Positions 31,704 through 41,846 are shown, counted from the stretch's first letter. The stretch is DNA of 64,000 nucleotides from CAMQRS01 sp964370065 (GCA_964370065.1 CAYJGK010000006.1:12448-76447); one strand, 5' to 3'. Notes: generated by a model not told the origin, from the letters alone. Translations and numbers: made by a program.

Positions 31704-34636
31704 TATACTTTCACCTCCTCTTTATCTACGTATCCTAAGGCATCTTGTAAATTCACTTTCAAGAATTGTGAGACACCATTTTGTTTCATTGTCACCCCAT
31801 ATAACGCTTCACATTGCGCCATGGTACCAGGACGATGTGTAACAATAATAAATTGTGATTCTCCTTTAAACTTAGCAATATATTTTGCAAATCGTTCTAC
31901 ATTTGCTTGGTCTAATGCTGCTTCTACCTCGTCAAAAATACATAACGGCATTGTACGCACACGTAAAATTGCAAATAAAACACACATTGCTAACATTGAT
32001 TTTTCACCACCACTTAATAACGACATAGACTCAACTGCTTTACCTGGAGGCTGTGCATTAATCTCAATTCCACTATGTAAAGGATCTTCTGGATTACTTA
32101 AGAATAGAGTCGCTTTTCCACCGCCAAATAAAGATTTAAATGTTTCATCTAATTGATTATTGATTTTAGTAAACATATCCATAAAACGGGTTTCCATTAC
32201 TTCATCCATTTCATCAATTGCTTCTAATATTTTAGATCTTGCATCTAATAATTCATTACGGCTTTCACTTAATGCAACATAGCGATTATTGACTTCTTCA
32301 AACTCTGCAGGAGCATCTAAATTTACATTCCCTAAACGACTAATTTCATTACGTAAAGCAATGACTTCGATCCGTGCTTGTTCTAAATCAATTTCTTCTT
32401 TTAATGTAGAAGCATGTTCAAATGTCATTTCATATGTACTAGATAATCGTTGTAATACATTTTCTAAAGATGTTTCTTTCTTTGCAATCAAAACTTCTTT
32501 TTCATGCTCTAACTTTGAAACAACTTGTAAATCAAAACGTGTCTTATGGATACGACCTTCTCTAATTTGAATTTGTTCACTCAGTTTAAAACGACGTTCG
32601 CGCATTGTCACTAATTGCACTTCAATACGTTCTTTTTCCATCGATTGATTTTGTAAAGCAACGACTAATTCGTCATTAGCAAATCCTTCATCGCTTACTT
32701 CCTCAACACCTAATTCATTACATTCATCTTGTAACGAATAGTAAGCCGCTTTTTTTGCATCTAATACAGATTTTAAAGTTGCCATATTAATACGTAAGTT
32801 CACTTGATTTTGATTCACTTCATTTAAATTTGCCTTTTGCGTTAAATACTGCTGTTCACATGCTTCTAAATCTATAACTTTTTGATGTAATTGTTGTGCA
32901 ATGGATTTACGTTCCTTTTCTAGGGTCATTGGTGAATGTTGGTCTTTGATTTTTCCTCCACTAATATTCCCACCTTTATGCACAACATCGCCTTCTAAAG
33001 TAATAATTTTATAGCGATGCTTTAAGCGACTAGCTAATTCATTTGCATGCTTTAAATTATTACATATTAATACATTCCCTAGTAGTGAGCTACTTAATAA
33101 ATCATAATTACTATCTTGTTCCACAAATTGATTAGCAACACCTAAATACCCTTCACTATGTTCACATATAATTTGATCACGTTCTTCCACAAAACGTTCT
33201 TTTGCAACACTTAATGGAATAAAGGTAGCTCTTCCTGATTGATTTTTCTTTAAATAACGAATGGCTTGCCTAGCTTGTTCACTATCACTACAAACAATAT
33301 GGTAAATAGCAGCACCTAATGCATTGGAAATAGCGACTTCAAATCCATCTAATGGTTTCAGCAATTGAGATGTGACACCATGTATACCGACTAAAGATTG
33401 TTTAGCATCTAAAATAGCTTTCACTCCCCCTTGATGATTAAATGGTGTTTTCATTAAATTCGTCAATACTTGCTCGCGATTTTCTAATAATTGTTTACTT
33501 TGCTTAAGTTGTTGTAATTTTGATTCATATTCATTATTTTTCTTTTCTAAATCACTTTGCGTTTCTTTAAGCAATGCCAAGTCTGCCTCCATAGAAGTAT
33601 ATCGTTGTTTTCTATTTTCAAATTCGTATTTAGCCTCTCTTAATAAAATTGTTAATTGTTGCAACTTTTCTTTTGTATTAGCATGTTCCATTGCATATTT
33701 TCGTTTTTCATCAATTTCTTTTTTACGTGCATCTAAAGTTGAAATCTCATTTACAACTTTCACAAATTTTTCTTGGTATACATTAATTTCTTGATCTAAC
33801 GCTAATTGCTCTGCTTTATCTTCACTATTTTTGTTCTCTTCTATTTGAATACTCGCTTGCGCTAAAGCGCTTTGTGAAGCTAATTCAAACATTTCATTTT
33901 GAATTTGTTCTATTGCATTTTGTAATTGTGTCACTTCATCTACAATAACACTAATTTCCACCTTCTCTAATGCTTCCTTTTTTTCTAAGTATGAGATTGC
34001 TTTTTTAGCTTGTTTTTGTAAAGGCGCGATTCTAGGTTCTAACTCATGAATAATATCCTCTACTCGTTCCAAATTACTTTGCGTACGGTTCAATTTATTC
34101 AATGATTCCGTTTTGCGTTTTTTGTATTTAGCCACCCCAGCTGCTTCTTCAAACAAAGCGCGGCGATCTTCTGGCTTAGCATCAGCAAAGCTAGATATAT
34201 TACCTTGTGAGATAACAGATAAAGAATCTCTTCCTAATCCTGAATCCATCACTAAATTATGAATGTCTTTTAAACGGGAAGGTGTACGATTAATAAAATA
34301 TTCTCCTTCTCCACTATTACGATGTAACCTTCTTGTAATTTCTACTTCGTCAAATTCTATTTGAAAATGACGATTACTATTATCAAATATCAAAGTAACT
34401 TCTGCCATATTAACAGGTTTTCTAAATTGTGAACCAGAAAAAATAACACGACTCATATTTTCACTACGCAGCGACTTTGCACTTTGTTCTCCTAATACCC
34501 AACGAATGGCATCATTAATATTACTTTTACCACATCCATTGGGACCTACAATACCACTGACTGCATGATCGAAATGTATGATAGTTTTATCAGCAAAGGA
34601 TTTAAATCCTTGTATTTCAATTCTCTTTAAAAACAT
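31703..34636 (-). CDS. smc: Chromosome partition protein SMC, compact form
   Basis: Structural-maintenance ATPase that compacts and segregates the chromosome with ScpA/ScpB. Walker A GPNGCGKSN is at the N-terminus, the hinge lies at about residues 395-515 (GGVKAILDAK onward), and the C-terminal head has the signature LSGGEKSM and Walker B CIFDEVEAALD. At 977 residues it is about 200 shorter than B. subtilis SMC, and the loss falls in both coiled-coil arms rather than in the heads or hinge. It is cotranslated with ftsY. Confidence 0.96.
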   Translation of the reverse strand: MFLKRIEIQGFKSFADKTIIHFDHAVSGIVGPNGCGKSNINDAIRWVLGEQSAKSLRSENMSRVIFSGSQFRKPVNMAEVTLIFDNSNRHFQIEFDEVEITRRLHRNSGEGEYFINRTPSRLKDIHNLVMDSGLGRDSLSVISQGNISSFADAKPEDRRALFEEAAGVAKYKKRKTESLNKLNRTQSNLERVEDIIHELEPRIAPLQKQAKKAISYLEKKEALEKVEISVIVDEVTQLQNAIEQIQNEMFELASQSALAQASIQIEENKNSEDKAEQLALDQEINVYQEKFVKVVNEISTLDARKKEIDEKRKYAMEHANTKEKLQQLTILLREAKYEFENRKQRYTSMEADLALLKETQSDLEKKNNEYESKLQQLKQSKQLLENREQVLTNLMKTPFNHQGGVKAILDAKQSLVGIHGVTSQLLKPLDGFEVAISNALGAAIYHIVCSDSEQARQAIRYLKKNQSGRATFIPLSVAKERFVEERDQIICEHSEGYLGVANQFVEQDSNYDLLSSSLLGNVLICNNLKHANELASRLKHRYKIITLEGDVVHKGGNISGGKIKDQHSPMTLEKERKSIAQQLHQKVIDLEACEQQYLTQKANLNEVNQNQVNLRINMATLKSVLDAKKAAYYSLQDECNELGVEEVSDEGFANDELVVALQNQSMEKERIEVQLVTMRERRFKLSEQIQIREGRIHKTRFDLQVVSKLEHEKEVLIAKKETSLENVLQRLSSTYEMTFEHASTLKEEIDLEQARIEVIALRNEISRLGNVNLDAPAEFEEVNNRYVALSESRNELLDARSKILEAIDEMDEVMETRFMDMFTKINNQLDETFKSLFGGGKATLFLSNPEDPLHSGIEINAQPPGKAVESMSLLSGGEKSMLAMCVLFAILRVRTMPLCIFDEVEAALDQANVERFAKYIAKFKGESQFIIVTHRPGTMAQCEALYGVTMKQNGVSQFLKVNLQDALGYVDKEEVKV

Positions 34637-34665
34637 ACATGCCTCCCTTAAAATATTCTTTCTTT

Positions 34666-34674
34666 ATTATACCA
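34666..34674 (-). promoter_or_regulatory. Extended -10 promoter of smc-ftsY-ylxM
   Basis: TGGTATAAT on the minus strand, 29 nt before the smc ATG, directly after the rseP terminator. GGGAGG precedes the start codon. Confidence 0.65.
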
Positions 34675-34675
34675 C

Positions 34676-34707
34676 AATAAAAAACATATCTACATAGAGA
34701 TATGTTT
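34676..34707 (-). terminator. Terminator of the pyrH-to-rseP operon
   Basis: AAACATATCT / AGATATGTTT with a 6-nt loop followed by TTTATT. The upstream arm begins inside the rseP TAA stop. Confidence 0.75.
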
Positions 34708-35761
34708 AAAATAAACGTAAAATATCATTCCAACTTGCATATAACATTAACCCTAGTAATAGAAACATAGACACTCCCATAATACCCGTTAATACTCTTT
34801 CACTTAACTTTCGTTTAGTAATACTTTCCAAAATGACAATTAATGCTCTTCCTCCATCTAAAACAGGTAAAGGTAAGGCATTGAAGACTCCTAAGTTAAT
34901 CGAAATAATGGCTAATAAACTTAGGTATGAAATCCACCCACTTGATAAGGCATCACCAGCCATTTGATAAATTCCAACCGGACCTGATAATTGGTCTAAA
35001 TTATTTCCTTGTAATAAAGATCCTAATGTTTTAAAAATTAACGTTGATGAATCTACAACCTGTTGTGCTGCAATACCAAATGATTCGTACCAATTAATTT
35101 TTTTAATTCCTTGTGTGGCACCAATTCCTAATACATAAGAATCTTCTATTTGTGCAGCTTCCATATCGATATACAATATTTCTCCATCACGATTAATTTC
35201 ATATGTATACATTTGCGGGTATAAATGTATTGTCTCTCCAATATCAGAGAATTCATCAATTACATATGTATGACCATCCACACCCTGCATAGAAATTACT
35301 TCATCATTAACTAAAATACCTGCATCAGCTGCAATCGATTCTTCTACTACACTTGTAATAATCGGTTGTGCCGGCACAGCTATTGCGCCTTGAGCCATAA
35401 TTATTCCCACAAATACAAAGTAAGCTAATACAAAGTTAAGTGCAATTCCAGCAAGCATCACTATAATTCTTTTATATGGTTTTATCCCATTAATTGTTCT
35501 TTCAAAAGGTACTTCTACCTCTTTTTTAGTATCGTCTTCTTCACCAGCCATCGACACAAACCCACCGATTGGTAAAGCACGAATTGAATATTGCGTTTCT
35601 TTACCATGTTTTTTAAATAAGACAGGTCCCATTCCAATCGAAAATTCTCCACAATATACGCCAAAGTATTTAGCTGTTAAAAAGTGCCCTAATTCATGAA
35701 TGAACACAACAACACTAATCATGATTACAAAACCAATACCACCCATAATTAAACTTTCCAT
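34706..35761 (-). CDS. rseP: Site-2 intramembrane metalloprotease RseP/RasP
   Basis: Cleaves transmembrane substrates such as anti-sigma factors and leftover signal peptides. HELGH (residues 22-26) in the first membrane helix and NALPLPVLDGGR in a C-terminal helix form the zinc active site; a PDZ domain lies between them. Four hydrophobic helices are visible. Length is 351 aa. It shares one base with the dxr stop, at the standard place after cdsA-dxr. Confidence 0.95.
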   Translation of the reverse strand: MESLIMGGIGFVIMISVVVFIHELGHFLTAKYFGVYCGEFSIGMGPVLFKKHGKETQYSIRALPIGGFVSMAGEEDDTKKEVEVPFERTINGIKPYKRIIVMLAGIALNFVLAYFVFVGIIMAQGAIAVPAQPIITSVVEESIAADAGILVNDEVISMQGVDGHTYVIDEFSDIGETIHLYPQMYTYEINRDGEILYIDMEAAQIEDSYVLGIGATQGIKKINWYESFGIAAQQVVDSSTLIFKTLGSLLQGNNLDQLSGPVGIYQMAGDALSSGWISYLSLLAIISINLGVFNALPLPVLDGGRALIVILESITKRKLSERVLTGIMGVSMFLLLGLMLYASWNDILRLF

Positions 35762-36912
35762 TAATTCTCTCCTTCTATTAAAGCATACACAAAAGCTCTA
35801 GCTTGTGCATCACTTTGTGCTAATTGTTCATAGTTTGGTGAAGCAATATATGGAATATTTGCTACACATTGTGCAATGTAGGATTCAATCTCAAGAAAAG
35901 ATATTTTTCCTTGTAGAAACAATTCTACACACACTTCATCTGCTGCATTTAATACAGCTCCTGCATTTCCTTTTTTCTTACCTACTTCATAGGCTAGTCC
36001 TAATAAAGGAAATCGTTTCGTACACACTTCTCTAAAATGAAGTGTTTTTATTTTTGTTAGATCTAAAATATCTTCACTTTGTAAAGCCAATCGATTAGGA
36101 TACGATAATGCATATTGAATGGGAATACGCATATCTGCCGTACCTAGTTGCGCCATAAAAGAGTGGTCCACATAATGAATCATAGAATGAATAATACTTT
36201 CTGTATTCATTAATACAGAAATTTGATCAAAATCAACATCAAATAAATAATGTGCTTCAATGACTTCAAACCCTTTATTCATCATTGTTGCTGAATCAAT
36301 TGTAATACGACTTCCCATACTCCAATTCGGGTGTTTTAAAGCTAATTCAGGGGTTACATCATGTAATTGTTCACGTGTATAATCTCTAAAACTGCCACCA
36401 CTAGCACTTACTACTAATTTTAATATATCTTGTTTGCGATTTCCTTGTAGTGCTTGAAAGATTGCTGAATGCTCAGAATCAATGGGATATATAATTCCAC
36501 CATATGTTGTTAACGCCTGTTTGACTAATTCTCCACCTACGACTAAACTTTCTTTATTCGCTAAAGCTAGTACTTTTTTAGTTTCAATCGATTTTAATGA
36601 AGGAGCTAATCCAGCAAAACCAACAATGGCATTAATAACGATATCTGCATGTAAATTTAACAGTTCAAGTATACCGTTTGCTCCATGATAAAAATGAATA
36701 TGTGAATATTCTTTTTGTAAGGTTTTATAATCACTCTCTAATTGTACGCATACATGTTTTACAGAAATTTGCTTTAGAATAGTTCGTAATTGTTTTGTAT
36801 TCTTTCCACAACTTAATCCGACTATTTCAAATATATCTTGATGTTGTAAAACTACATCTATACTTTGCATTCCAATACTACCTGTTGCGCCTAGTAAAAT
36901 AATCTTTTTCAT
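35761..36912 (-). CDS. dxr: 1-deoxy-D-xylulose 5-phosphate reductoisomerase
   Basis: Second step of the MEP pathway for isoprenoid precursors, NADPH-dependent. The 383-residue protein has GATGSIGMQS (nucleotide binding, N-terminus), ALANKESLV, IDSEHSAIFQ (metal site) and GSRITIDSATMMNKGFE. ATG 36912 has AGAGGTG upstream; the longer frame overlaps cdsA without a ribosome site. It supplies precursors for UppS, encoded in the same operon. Confidence 0.96.
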   Translation of the reverse strand: MKKIILLGATGSIGMQSIDVVLQHQDIFEIVGLSCGKNTKQLRTILKQISVKHVCVQLESDYKTLQKEYSHIHFYHGANGILELLNLHADIVINAIVGFAGLAPSLKSIETKKVLALANKESLVVGGELVKQALTTYGGIIYPIDSEHSAIFQALQGNRKQDILKLVVSASGGSFRDYTREQLHDVTPELALKHPNWSMGSRITIDSATMMNKGFEVIEAHYLFDVDFDQISVLMNTESIIHSMIHYVDHSFMAQLGTADMRIPIQYALSYPNRLALQSEDILDLTKIKTLHFREVCTKRFPLLGLAYEVGKKKGNAGAVLNAADEVCVELFLQGKISFLEIESYIAQCVANIPYIASPNYEQLAQSDAQARAFVYALIEGEN

Positions 36913-36920
36913 ACACACCT

Positions 36921-37694
36921 CTATACGATTAATTGTAGTAAACAATAAAAATAAATACTATTAAATAACAATGAATCCATACGATCTAAAATCCCACCAT
37001 GTCCTGGAAAAATATTAGAAAAATCTTTAATATTGAAATAGCGTTTAATCGCTGAAAAACTTAAATCACCAACTTGTGATACAATTGGTAAGGTAAGTGA
37101 TGCAAAGCCAATAAACCACCATGAAACATTTGGTAAATAAAAGTAAGCAAAGGTCACAGAAAGTAATAATGAAAACAAAATACCTCCAATTGAACCTTCC
37201 ATTGTTTTTTTCGGTGATAAGCGCTCACATAGTTTTCTTTTTCCAAAGAAATAACCTGCAAAATAGGCTCCTGTATCACAAGCGTATGTAGCAAATACAA
37301 TATACCAAATATATATAGAATCTATCATATATATACTTCTAAAAGCATAAGCAAAGAAATACATGAGAATATAAATGGCACACATTATTAGTGCATCTAA
37401 ACTATTTAAACGCTTTGTATAAACTGGTAGGGCTAATAAATTAATCAGCACTAAACACAATAAAGGAATAGCATTTTTTTGTTCGATAAATACTAATACA
37501 GCACATGATAGAGCAATTATACCATAAAATATCGGGGGCATTTTTTTATAATTTTTTAATAAATCAAATAATTCGAAACAACCAATGATGACAGCTAGCG
37601 CAATCACAATATCCAAAGTTAACCCGCCCAAAAATAATACAATAATGGCTGCTGCTATTAAAAATAAAGCTGTAATAATTCTTGTTTTCATCAT
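36921..37694 (-). CDS. cdsA: Phosphatidate cytidylyltransferase
   Basis: Makes CDP-diacylglycerol from phosphatidic acid and CTP for phospholipid synthesis. The 257-residue protein is hydrophobic throughout with about seven to eight membrane helices, and ends with the family motif KDFSNIFPGHGGILDRMDS. ATG at 37694 overlaps the uppS stop as ATGA; a second ATG at 37691 is equally possible. Confidence 0.95.
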   Translation of the reverse strand: MMKTRIITALFLIAAAIIVLFLGGLTLDIVIALAVIIGCFELFDLLKNYKKMPPIFYGIIALSCAVLVFIEQKNAIPLLCLVLINLLALPVYTKRLNSLDALIMCAIYILMYFFAYAFRSIYMIDSIYIWYIVFATYACDTGAYFAGYFFGKRKLCERLSPKKTMEGSIGGILFSLLLSVTFAYFYLPNVSWWFIGFASLTLPIVSQVGDLSFSAIKRYFNIKDFSNIFPGHGGILDRMDSLLFNSIYFYCLLQLIV

Positions 37695-38380
37695 ACCCCT
37701 CCAAATCTTCGATTTCTACGATTAAACTCTTCTACCACTTCATGTAATTTTTCTTTTGTAAAGGCAGGCCATGCATAATCTACAAAAATAAATTCGGCAT
37801 AAGCCAACTGCCATAATAGAAAATTAGATAATCTTTGTTCCCCGCTAGTACGAATCATCAAATCTATAGGTGGTAAATGAGCAGTATCTAAATAAGTAGT
37901 AAATAACGCCTCATCTAATGGCTGATTCACAACTTGATTTACTACATCATTAGTATATTTTTGTGCAGCGCGTACGATTTCTCTTTGGCTACCATAATTT
38001 AATGCAATCACTAATTCCAATCCACTACAATGCATTGTTTTTTGTAATGCTTCTTTAATCACATTTTGAGTTTCAATAGGGAATGCTTCTAATTCACCAA
38101 TATAGGATACTTTAATATTGTTCGTTATTAATTCTTTTATGTATTTATTAAAAAACATTTTCGGTAACTTACACAAAAAGTTAATTTCATCTTCAGGACG
38201 TTTCCAATTTTCCGTAGAAAAAGCATACAAAGTCATTGCCTTTACTCCCATCTTATTGGCCTCTAAAGCTATGTCGCGAATTCTTTCAGAACCCACTTTA
38301 TGTCCAAAAGTTCTAGGTAAACCTTGTTTTTTTGCCCATCTTCCATTGCCATCCATAATGATCGCTATATGTTTTATCAT
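37691..38380 (-). CDS. uppS: Undecaprenyl diphosphate synthase
   Basis: Condenses isopentenyl diphosphate units into the C55 lipid carrier for cell-wall synthesis. The 229-residue protein has IAIIMDGNGRWAKK at the N-terminus (catalytic Asp), LYAFSTENWKRP and the C-terminal RTSGEQRLSNFLLWQ. ATG 38380 has GGAGGA six bases upstream. It lies between frr and cdsA in the conserved order, after a weak hairpin. Confidence 0.97.
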   Translation of the reverse strand: MIKHIAIIMDGNGRWAKKQGLPRTFGHKVGSERIRDIALEANKMGVKAMTLYAFSTENWKRPEDEINFLCKLPKMFFNKYIKELITNNIKVSYIGELEAFPIETQNVIKEALQKTMHCSGLELVIALNYGSQREIVRAAQKYTNDVVNQVVNQPLDEALFTTYLDTAHLPPIDLMIRTSGEQRLSNFLLWQLAYAEFIFVDYAWPAFTKEKLHEVVEEFNRRNRRFGGV

Positions 38381-38393
38381 CACTAATCCTCCA

Positions 38394-38422
38394 TAAACAA
38401 TAAACCCACAAATGTGGGTTTA
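38394..38422 (-). terminator. Weak hairpin between frr and uppS
   Basis: AAACCCAC / GTGGGTTT with a 4-nt loop, then TATTGTTT on the minus strand. It starts 3 nt after the frr stop. The imperfect U-run suggests partial termination or processing inside the operon. Confidence 0.55.
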
Positions 38423-38425
38423 TCA

Positions 38426-38971
38426 CTATATTACCATAATTTCTTTTGTTTTATCTGCTACTAAAGAATCAATTTTTTTAACGAAATCATCAGTTAATTT
38501 TTGAACTTGCTCTTGCCCATCTTTTTTTACATCTTCTGGCAATTCTTTATCTTTTTTAATTGCATCATTTGCATCTCTACGAATATTTCGGATTGCAACT
38601 TTTGCTTCTTCTCCACATTTACTTGCATCTTTTGTAAATTCTTTTCTTCGCTCTTCAGTTAATGGTGGAATATTAATACGCAATAAATCTCCATCATTTT
38701 GTACTGGATACCCTAAGTCTTGTTCATTAATTGCTTTTTCGATATCTTTGATTGCACTCTTATCAAAAGGTTTAATCATTAACTGTCTACCTTCTACTAC
38801 TGAAATAGCCGACATTTGATTAATTGGTGTTGGCGAACCATAATAAATCGCTTCTACATGCTCAAGCATTGCAGGGTTTGCTCTACCAGTGCGAATTGAA
38901 ACTAAATGTTTGTTAAGTGTTTCAATTGCCTTTTCCATTTTTTCTTCTGTGCTCATTAAAATCATTTCCAT
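38426..38971 (-). CDS. frr: Ribosome recycling factor
   Basis: Splits post-termination ribosomes together with EF-G. The 181-residue protein has EKMEKAIETL near the N-terminus, the core RTGRANPAML, and the C-terminal RNIRRDAND and VQKLTDDFVKKID. The start at 38971 shares a base with the pyrH stop; it aligns best with the family N-terminus, although an in-frame ATG at 38956 exists. Confidence 0.96.
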   Translation of the reverse strand: MEMILMSTEEKMEKAIETLNKHLVSIRTGRANPAMLEHVEAIYYGSPTPINQMSAISVVEGRQLMIKPFDKSAIKDIEKAINEQDLGYPVQNDGDLLRINIPPLTEERRKEFTKDASKCGEEAKVAIRNIRRDANDAIKKDKELPEDVKKDGQEQVQKLTDDFVKKIDSLVADKTKEIMVI

Positions 38972-39687
38972 TATTTTTTACCGTCCTTTGAAATTACTGT
39001 TCCATTTGCAGTTCCTTGTACCGCTTTTAATATATTCCCTTTTTCATTCATATTAAATACTACTAAGTCAATATCGTTATCCATACACATACTAGTTGCA
39101 GTGGTATCCATTACTTGTAAACCTTTTTGTAATAAATCCATGTAGCTAATTGCTTCATACTTAGTTGCTGTTGCATCTTTTTTCGGATCTGCATTATATA
39201 CACCATCTACACCATTTTTAGCCATTAAGATTACATCTGCTTTTATTTCGCTCGCTCTCAGTGCTGCAGTGGTATCAGTTGAAAAGTAAGGACTTCCTGT
39301 CCCCGCTCCAAAGATCACAATACGACCTTTGTCTAAGTGACGCTCAGCACGGCGAACAATAAATGGTTCTGCAATTTTTTGCATTTCAATCGCTGTTTGT
39401 ACACGAGTAGGAACGCCAGCTTGTTCTAATGCGTTTTGCACAGCTAAAGCATTAATTACGGTACCTAACATTCCCATATAATCTGCTTGTACACGATCAA
39501 TTCCCATTTGTTCAACCATTTTACCACGAATGAAGTTTCCTCCTCCAACAACAATAGCTAAATCAACACCTAATTGATGTACCTCTTTTAATTCATCGGC
39601 TAAGTTTGATAAAATTTTGGGATCAAACGCTTGTCCTTGTGATGATAATGCCTCTCCACTTAACTTTAATAATACTCTTTTATACAT
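38971..39687 (-). CDS. pyrH: UMP kinase
   Basis: Phosphorylates UMP to UDP; the bacterial hexameric amino-acid-kinase type. The 238-residue protein has LLKLSGEAL at the N-terminus, [10 protein letters not shown], and [23 protein letters not shown] 39687 has GGAAAGGA upstream. It begins the pyrH-frr-uppS-cdsA-dxr-rseP run behind its own promoter, separated from tsf by a terminator. Confidence 0.96.
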   Translation of the reverse strand: MYKRVLLKLSGEALSSQGQAFDPKILSNLADELKEVHQLGVDLAIVVGGGNFIRGKMVEQMGIDRVQADYMGMLGTVINALAVQNALEQAGVPTRVQTAIEMQKIAEPFIVRRAERHLDKGRIVIFGAGTGSPYFSTDTTAALRASEIKADVILMAKNGVDGVYNADPKKDATATKYEAISYMDLLQKGLQVMDTTATSMCMDNDIDLVVFNMNEKGNILKAVQGTANGTVISKDGKK

Positions 39688-39738
39688 AATTATATCCTTT
39701 CCAATCAATTGATCATTAACTTAATTTATTTCCATAAC

Positions 39739-39744
39739 ATTATA
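39739..39744 (-). promoter_or_regulatory. -10 box upstream of pyrH
   Basis: TATAAT on the minus strand, about 50 nt before the pyrH start and after the tsf terminator; the -35 region (TAGATA at 17 nt) is poor. Confidence 0.5.
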
Positions 39745-39786
39745 CTACATATCGCTTTTTTTATCTAGAAAAATAAATGAACATAT

Positions 39787-39814
39787 AAAAAAAAGACACA
39801 TGCATGATGTGTCT
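39787..39814 (-). terminator. Terminator of rpsB-tsf
   Basis: AGACACA / TGTGTCT with a 7-nt loop, then T8 on the minus strand, 7 nt after the tsf stop. Confidence 0.92.
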
Positions 39815-39821
39815 AATCTAA

Positions 39822-40712
39822 TTATTTACCTGCTAATTGTGCAGCTACTTCTTCAGCAAAGTTTTCTTCACGTTTTTCAATACCTTCACCTACTACGTAA
39901 CGAGTGAACGCTACAACTTCAGCATTGTTTTGTTTTACGAACTGTCCCACTTTAACTGACGAATCTAAGAAGTAAACTTGGTCTACTAAACATACTTCTT
40001 GTAATGTTTTAGAAACTCTTCCTTCTACGATTCCTTCTAATACTTTTTCAGGTTTGTTAGCTAATGAAGCATCATTTTTAAGAATTTCTAATTGAATTCC
40101 TCTTTCATGTGCAATATACTCAGCTGGCATTTCATCCCTTGAAACGAATTGAGGTGCCATTGAAGCGACTTGCATAGAAATGTTTTTAGCTAATGCAACA
40201 TCCCCACCTTTTAAAGTCGTAACAGCAGAAATTTTTCCACCATTGTGCATATAGCATCCAAATACTTCTCCATCTTTAGCTTCTAAGATTTCAAATCTTC
40301 TTAATGTAATTTTTTCTCCGATTGTAGCTGTCGCTGTCGCAATCACAGTTTCTAAAGTTTCACCATTTACATCTACAGCCAATGCAGCTTCAACGCTTGC
40401 TGGTTTTTGAGCTAATAAAGTAGCTTCAATTGTATTTAATAAAGCGATAAATTGTTCGTTTTTCGCAACAAAATCTGTTTCTGAGTTGACTTCGAAGATA
40501 ACAGCTATATCTCCTTCAACTTTAACTCTTGATAATCCTTCAGCTGCAATTCTGTTTCCTTTTTTAGCAGCTGATGCGATTCCTTTTTCACGTAACCAAT
40601 CGATTGATTTCGCAATATCTCCATCACATTCAGTTAAAGCTTTTTTACAGTCCATCATCCCTGCTCCAGTTTTTTCACGTAATTCTTTTACTTGACTTGC
40701 ACTAATTGCCAT
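39822..40712 (-). CDS. tsf: Elongation factor Ts
   Basis: Nucleotide-exchange factor for EF-Tu. The 296-residue protein has the N-terminal signature ELREKTGAGMMDCKKAL, the TDFVAKNE motif that contacts EF-Tu, and the tandem core domain. It starts 18 nt after the rpsB stop with AGGAGG upstream, forming the universal rpsB-tsf pair. Confidence 0.97.
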   Translation of the reverse strand: MAISASQVKELREKTGAGMMDCKKALTECDGDIAKSIDWLREKGIASAAKKGNRIAAEGLSRVKVEGDIAVIFEVNSETDFVAKNEQFIALLNTIEATLLAQKPASVEAALAVDVNGETLETVIATATATIGEKITLRRFEILEAKDGEVFGCYMHNGGKISAVTTLKGGDVALAKNISMQVASMAPQFVSRDEMPAEYIAHERGIQLEILKNDASLANKPEKVLEGIVEGRVSKTLQEVCLVDQVYFLDSSVKVGQFVKQNNAEVVAFTRYVVGEGIEKREENFAEEVAAQLAGK

Positions 40713-40730
40713 GATTTAGTTCCTCCTAGA

Positions 40731-41660
40731 TTATTGAGCAGCTGTAGTAGCTTTTGGAGCTGCTGCAGCGTCTGTATTGTTGTTATCTCTTCTTACATAT
40801 GGTCTTCTGTTTCCATCTTTATTGAAGTTTTTTCTATTTTCAAAACGACGACGTTTTTCTTCGTTTCTTTGTCTTCTTCTTCTTTCGTTTTCAGCGATTT
40901 GCTCTTCTACATTGATAATTACATCAGCCATAGTTACATCCGCTTCTTCTCCATCTGTTGAATGAGCTACTGATAATAATCCACCTTTTGCTTCCACAAT
41001 TGCATCAGCCATTAATGTTACAATTAATTTAACTGAACGAATTGCATCATCATTAGAAGCGATTGCAAAATCTACTTCTTCTGGATCACAGTTAGTATCT
41101 ACCATTGCAAATACAGGAATCCCTAATTTTTTAGCCTCTGCTACTGCATTGTGCTCTTCTTTAGGATCAACTACAAATACTGCTTGTGGTAATTTTTTCA
41201 TTTCTTTAATTCCACCTAAGAAGTTTTCTAAACGAGCTTTTTCTTTTCTGTATTGTGCTTGTTCTTTTTTAGTATAAACTTCGATTAATCCACTTGATTC
41301 CATTTCTTCAATTTCCACTAAGCGTTTAACACGCTTTTGAATTGTTCTATAGTTTGTTAATAATCCACCTAACCATCTTTGGTTAACGAAGAATGAACCT
41401 GAACGTAACGCTTCTTCTTCAATAGTAGCTTGCGCTTGTTTTTTAGTTCCAACAAATAATACTTTACCGCCTTTTTCAGCGATAGCTTTAATAGCAGCAT
41501 ATGCATCTTCTACTTGTACTAAAGTGTTTTCTAAGTTAATGATATGTACACCATTTCTTTGTGCATAGATGTTTGCCTTCATTTTTGGGTTCCATCTACG
41601 TGTTTGATGTCCAAAATGAACACCGTTTTCTAATAATTTTCTCATTGAAATTACTGACAT
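40731..41660 (-). CDS. rpsB: Ribosomal protein uS2 with long basic C-terminal tail
   Basis: Small-subunit protein. The core (about residues 1-235) is standard: [54 protein letters not shown]. At 309 residues it is about 60 longer than usual. The extra C-terminus (about residues 251-309, encoded at 40734-40910) is rich in Arg, Asn and Glu and ends with an Ala/Thr stretch; it looks disordered and RNA-binding. GAGGA lies before the start. A structured leader and promoter precede it. Confidence 0.96.
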   Translation of the reverse strand: MSVISMRKLLENGVHFGHQTRRWNPKMKANIYAQRNGVHIINLENTLVQVEDAYAAIKAIAEKGGKVLFVGTKKQAQATIEEEALRSGSFFVNQRWLGGLLTNYRTIQKRVKRLVEIEEMESSGLIEVYTKKEQAQYRKEKARLENFLGGIKEMKKLPQAVFVVDPKEEHNAVAEAKKLGIPVFAMVDTNCDPEEVDFAIASNDDAIRSVKLIVTLMADAIVEAKGGLLSVAHSTDGEEADVTMADVIINVEEQIAENERRRRQRNEEKRRRFENRKNFNKDGNRRPYVRRDNNNTDAAAAPKATTAAQ

Positions 41661-41786
41661 AATATGTCCTCGCTTTCCGTTACTCCTCCATCACTTCTAA
41701 AATTAATAACTCATCGTTGTGAACTCAACTTCACTAGAGCACGGGATTAATTCATTCATGATGTGTGTATTCACGCCTACGCGTGC
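41661..41786 (-). promoter_or_regulatory. Structured 5' leader of rpsB
   Basis: A leader of about 125 nt between the promoter and the rpsB start. It holds the hairpin CACGC-GTAG-GCGTG, and GCACG near the 5' end can pair with CGTGC further down. Position and length fit a ribosomal-protein autoregulatory leader, but I cannot match it to a named family with certainty. Confidence 0.45.
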
Positions 41787-41792
41787 CTATAT

Positions 41793-41821
41793 ATACTACC
41801 ACTTTTCGCCTTTCATTTCAA
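41793..41821 (-). promoter_or_regulatory. SigA promoter of rpsB-tsf
   Basis: TTGAAA (41816-41821), a 17-nt spacer and TAGTAT (41793-41798) on the minus strand. Confidence 0.65.
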
Positions 41822-41846
41822 TCCTAAATTCCAGTTTTTTTAATTG

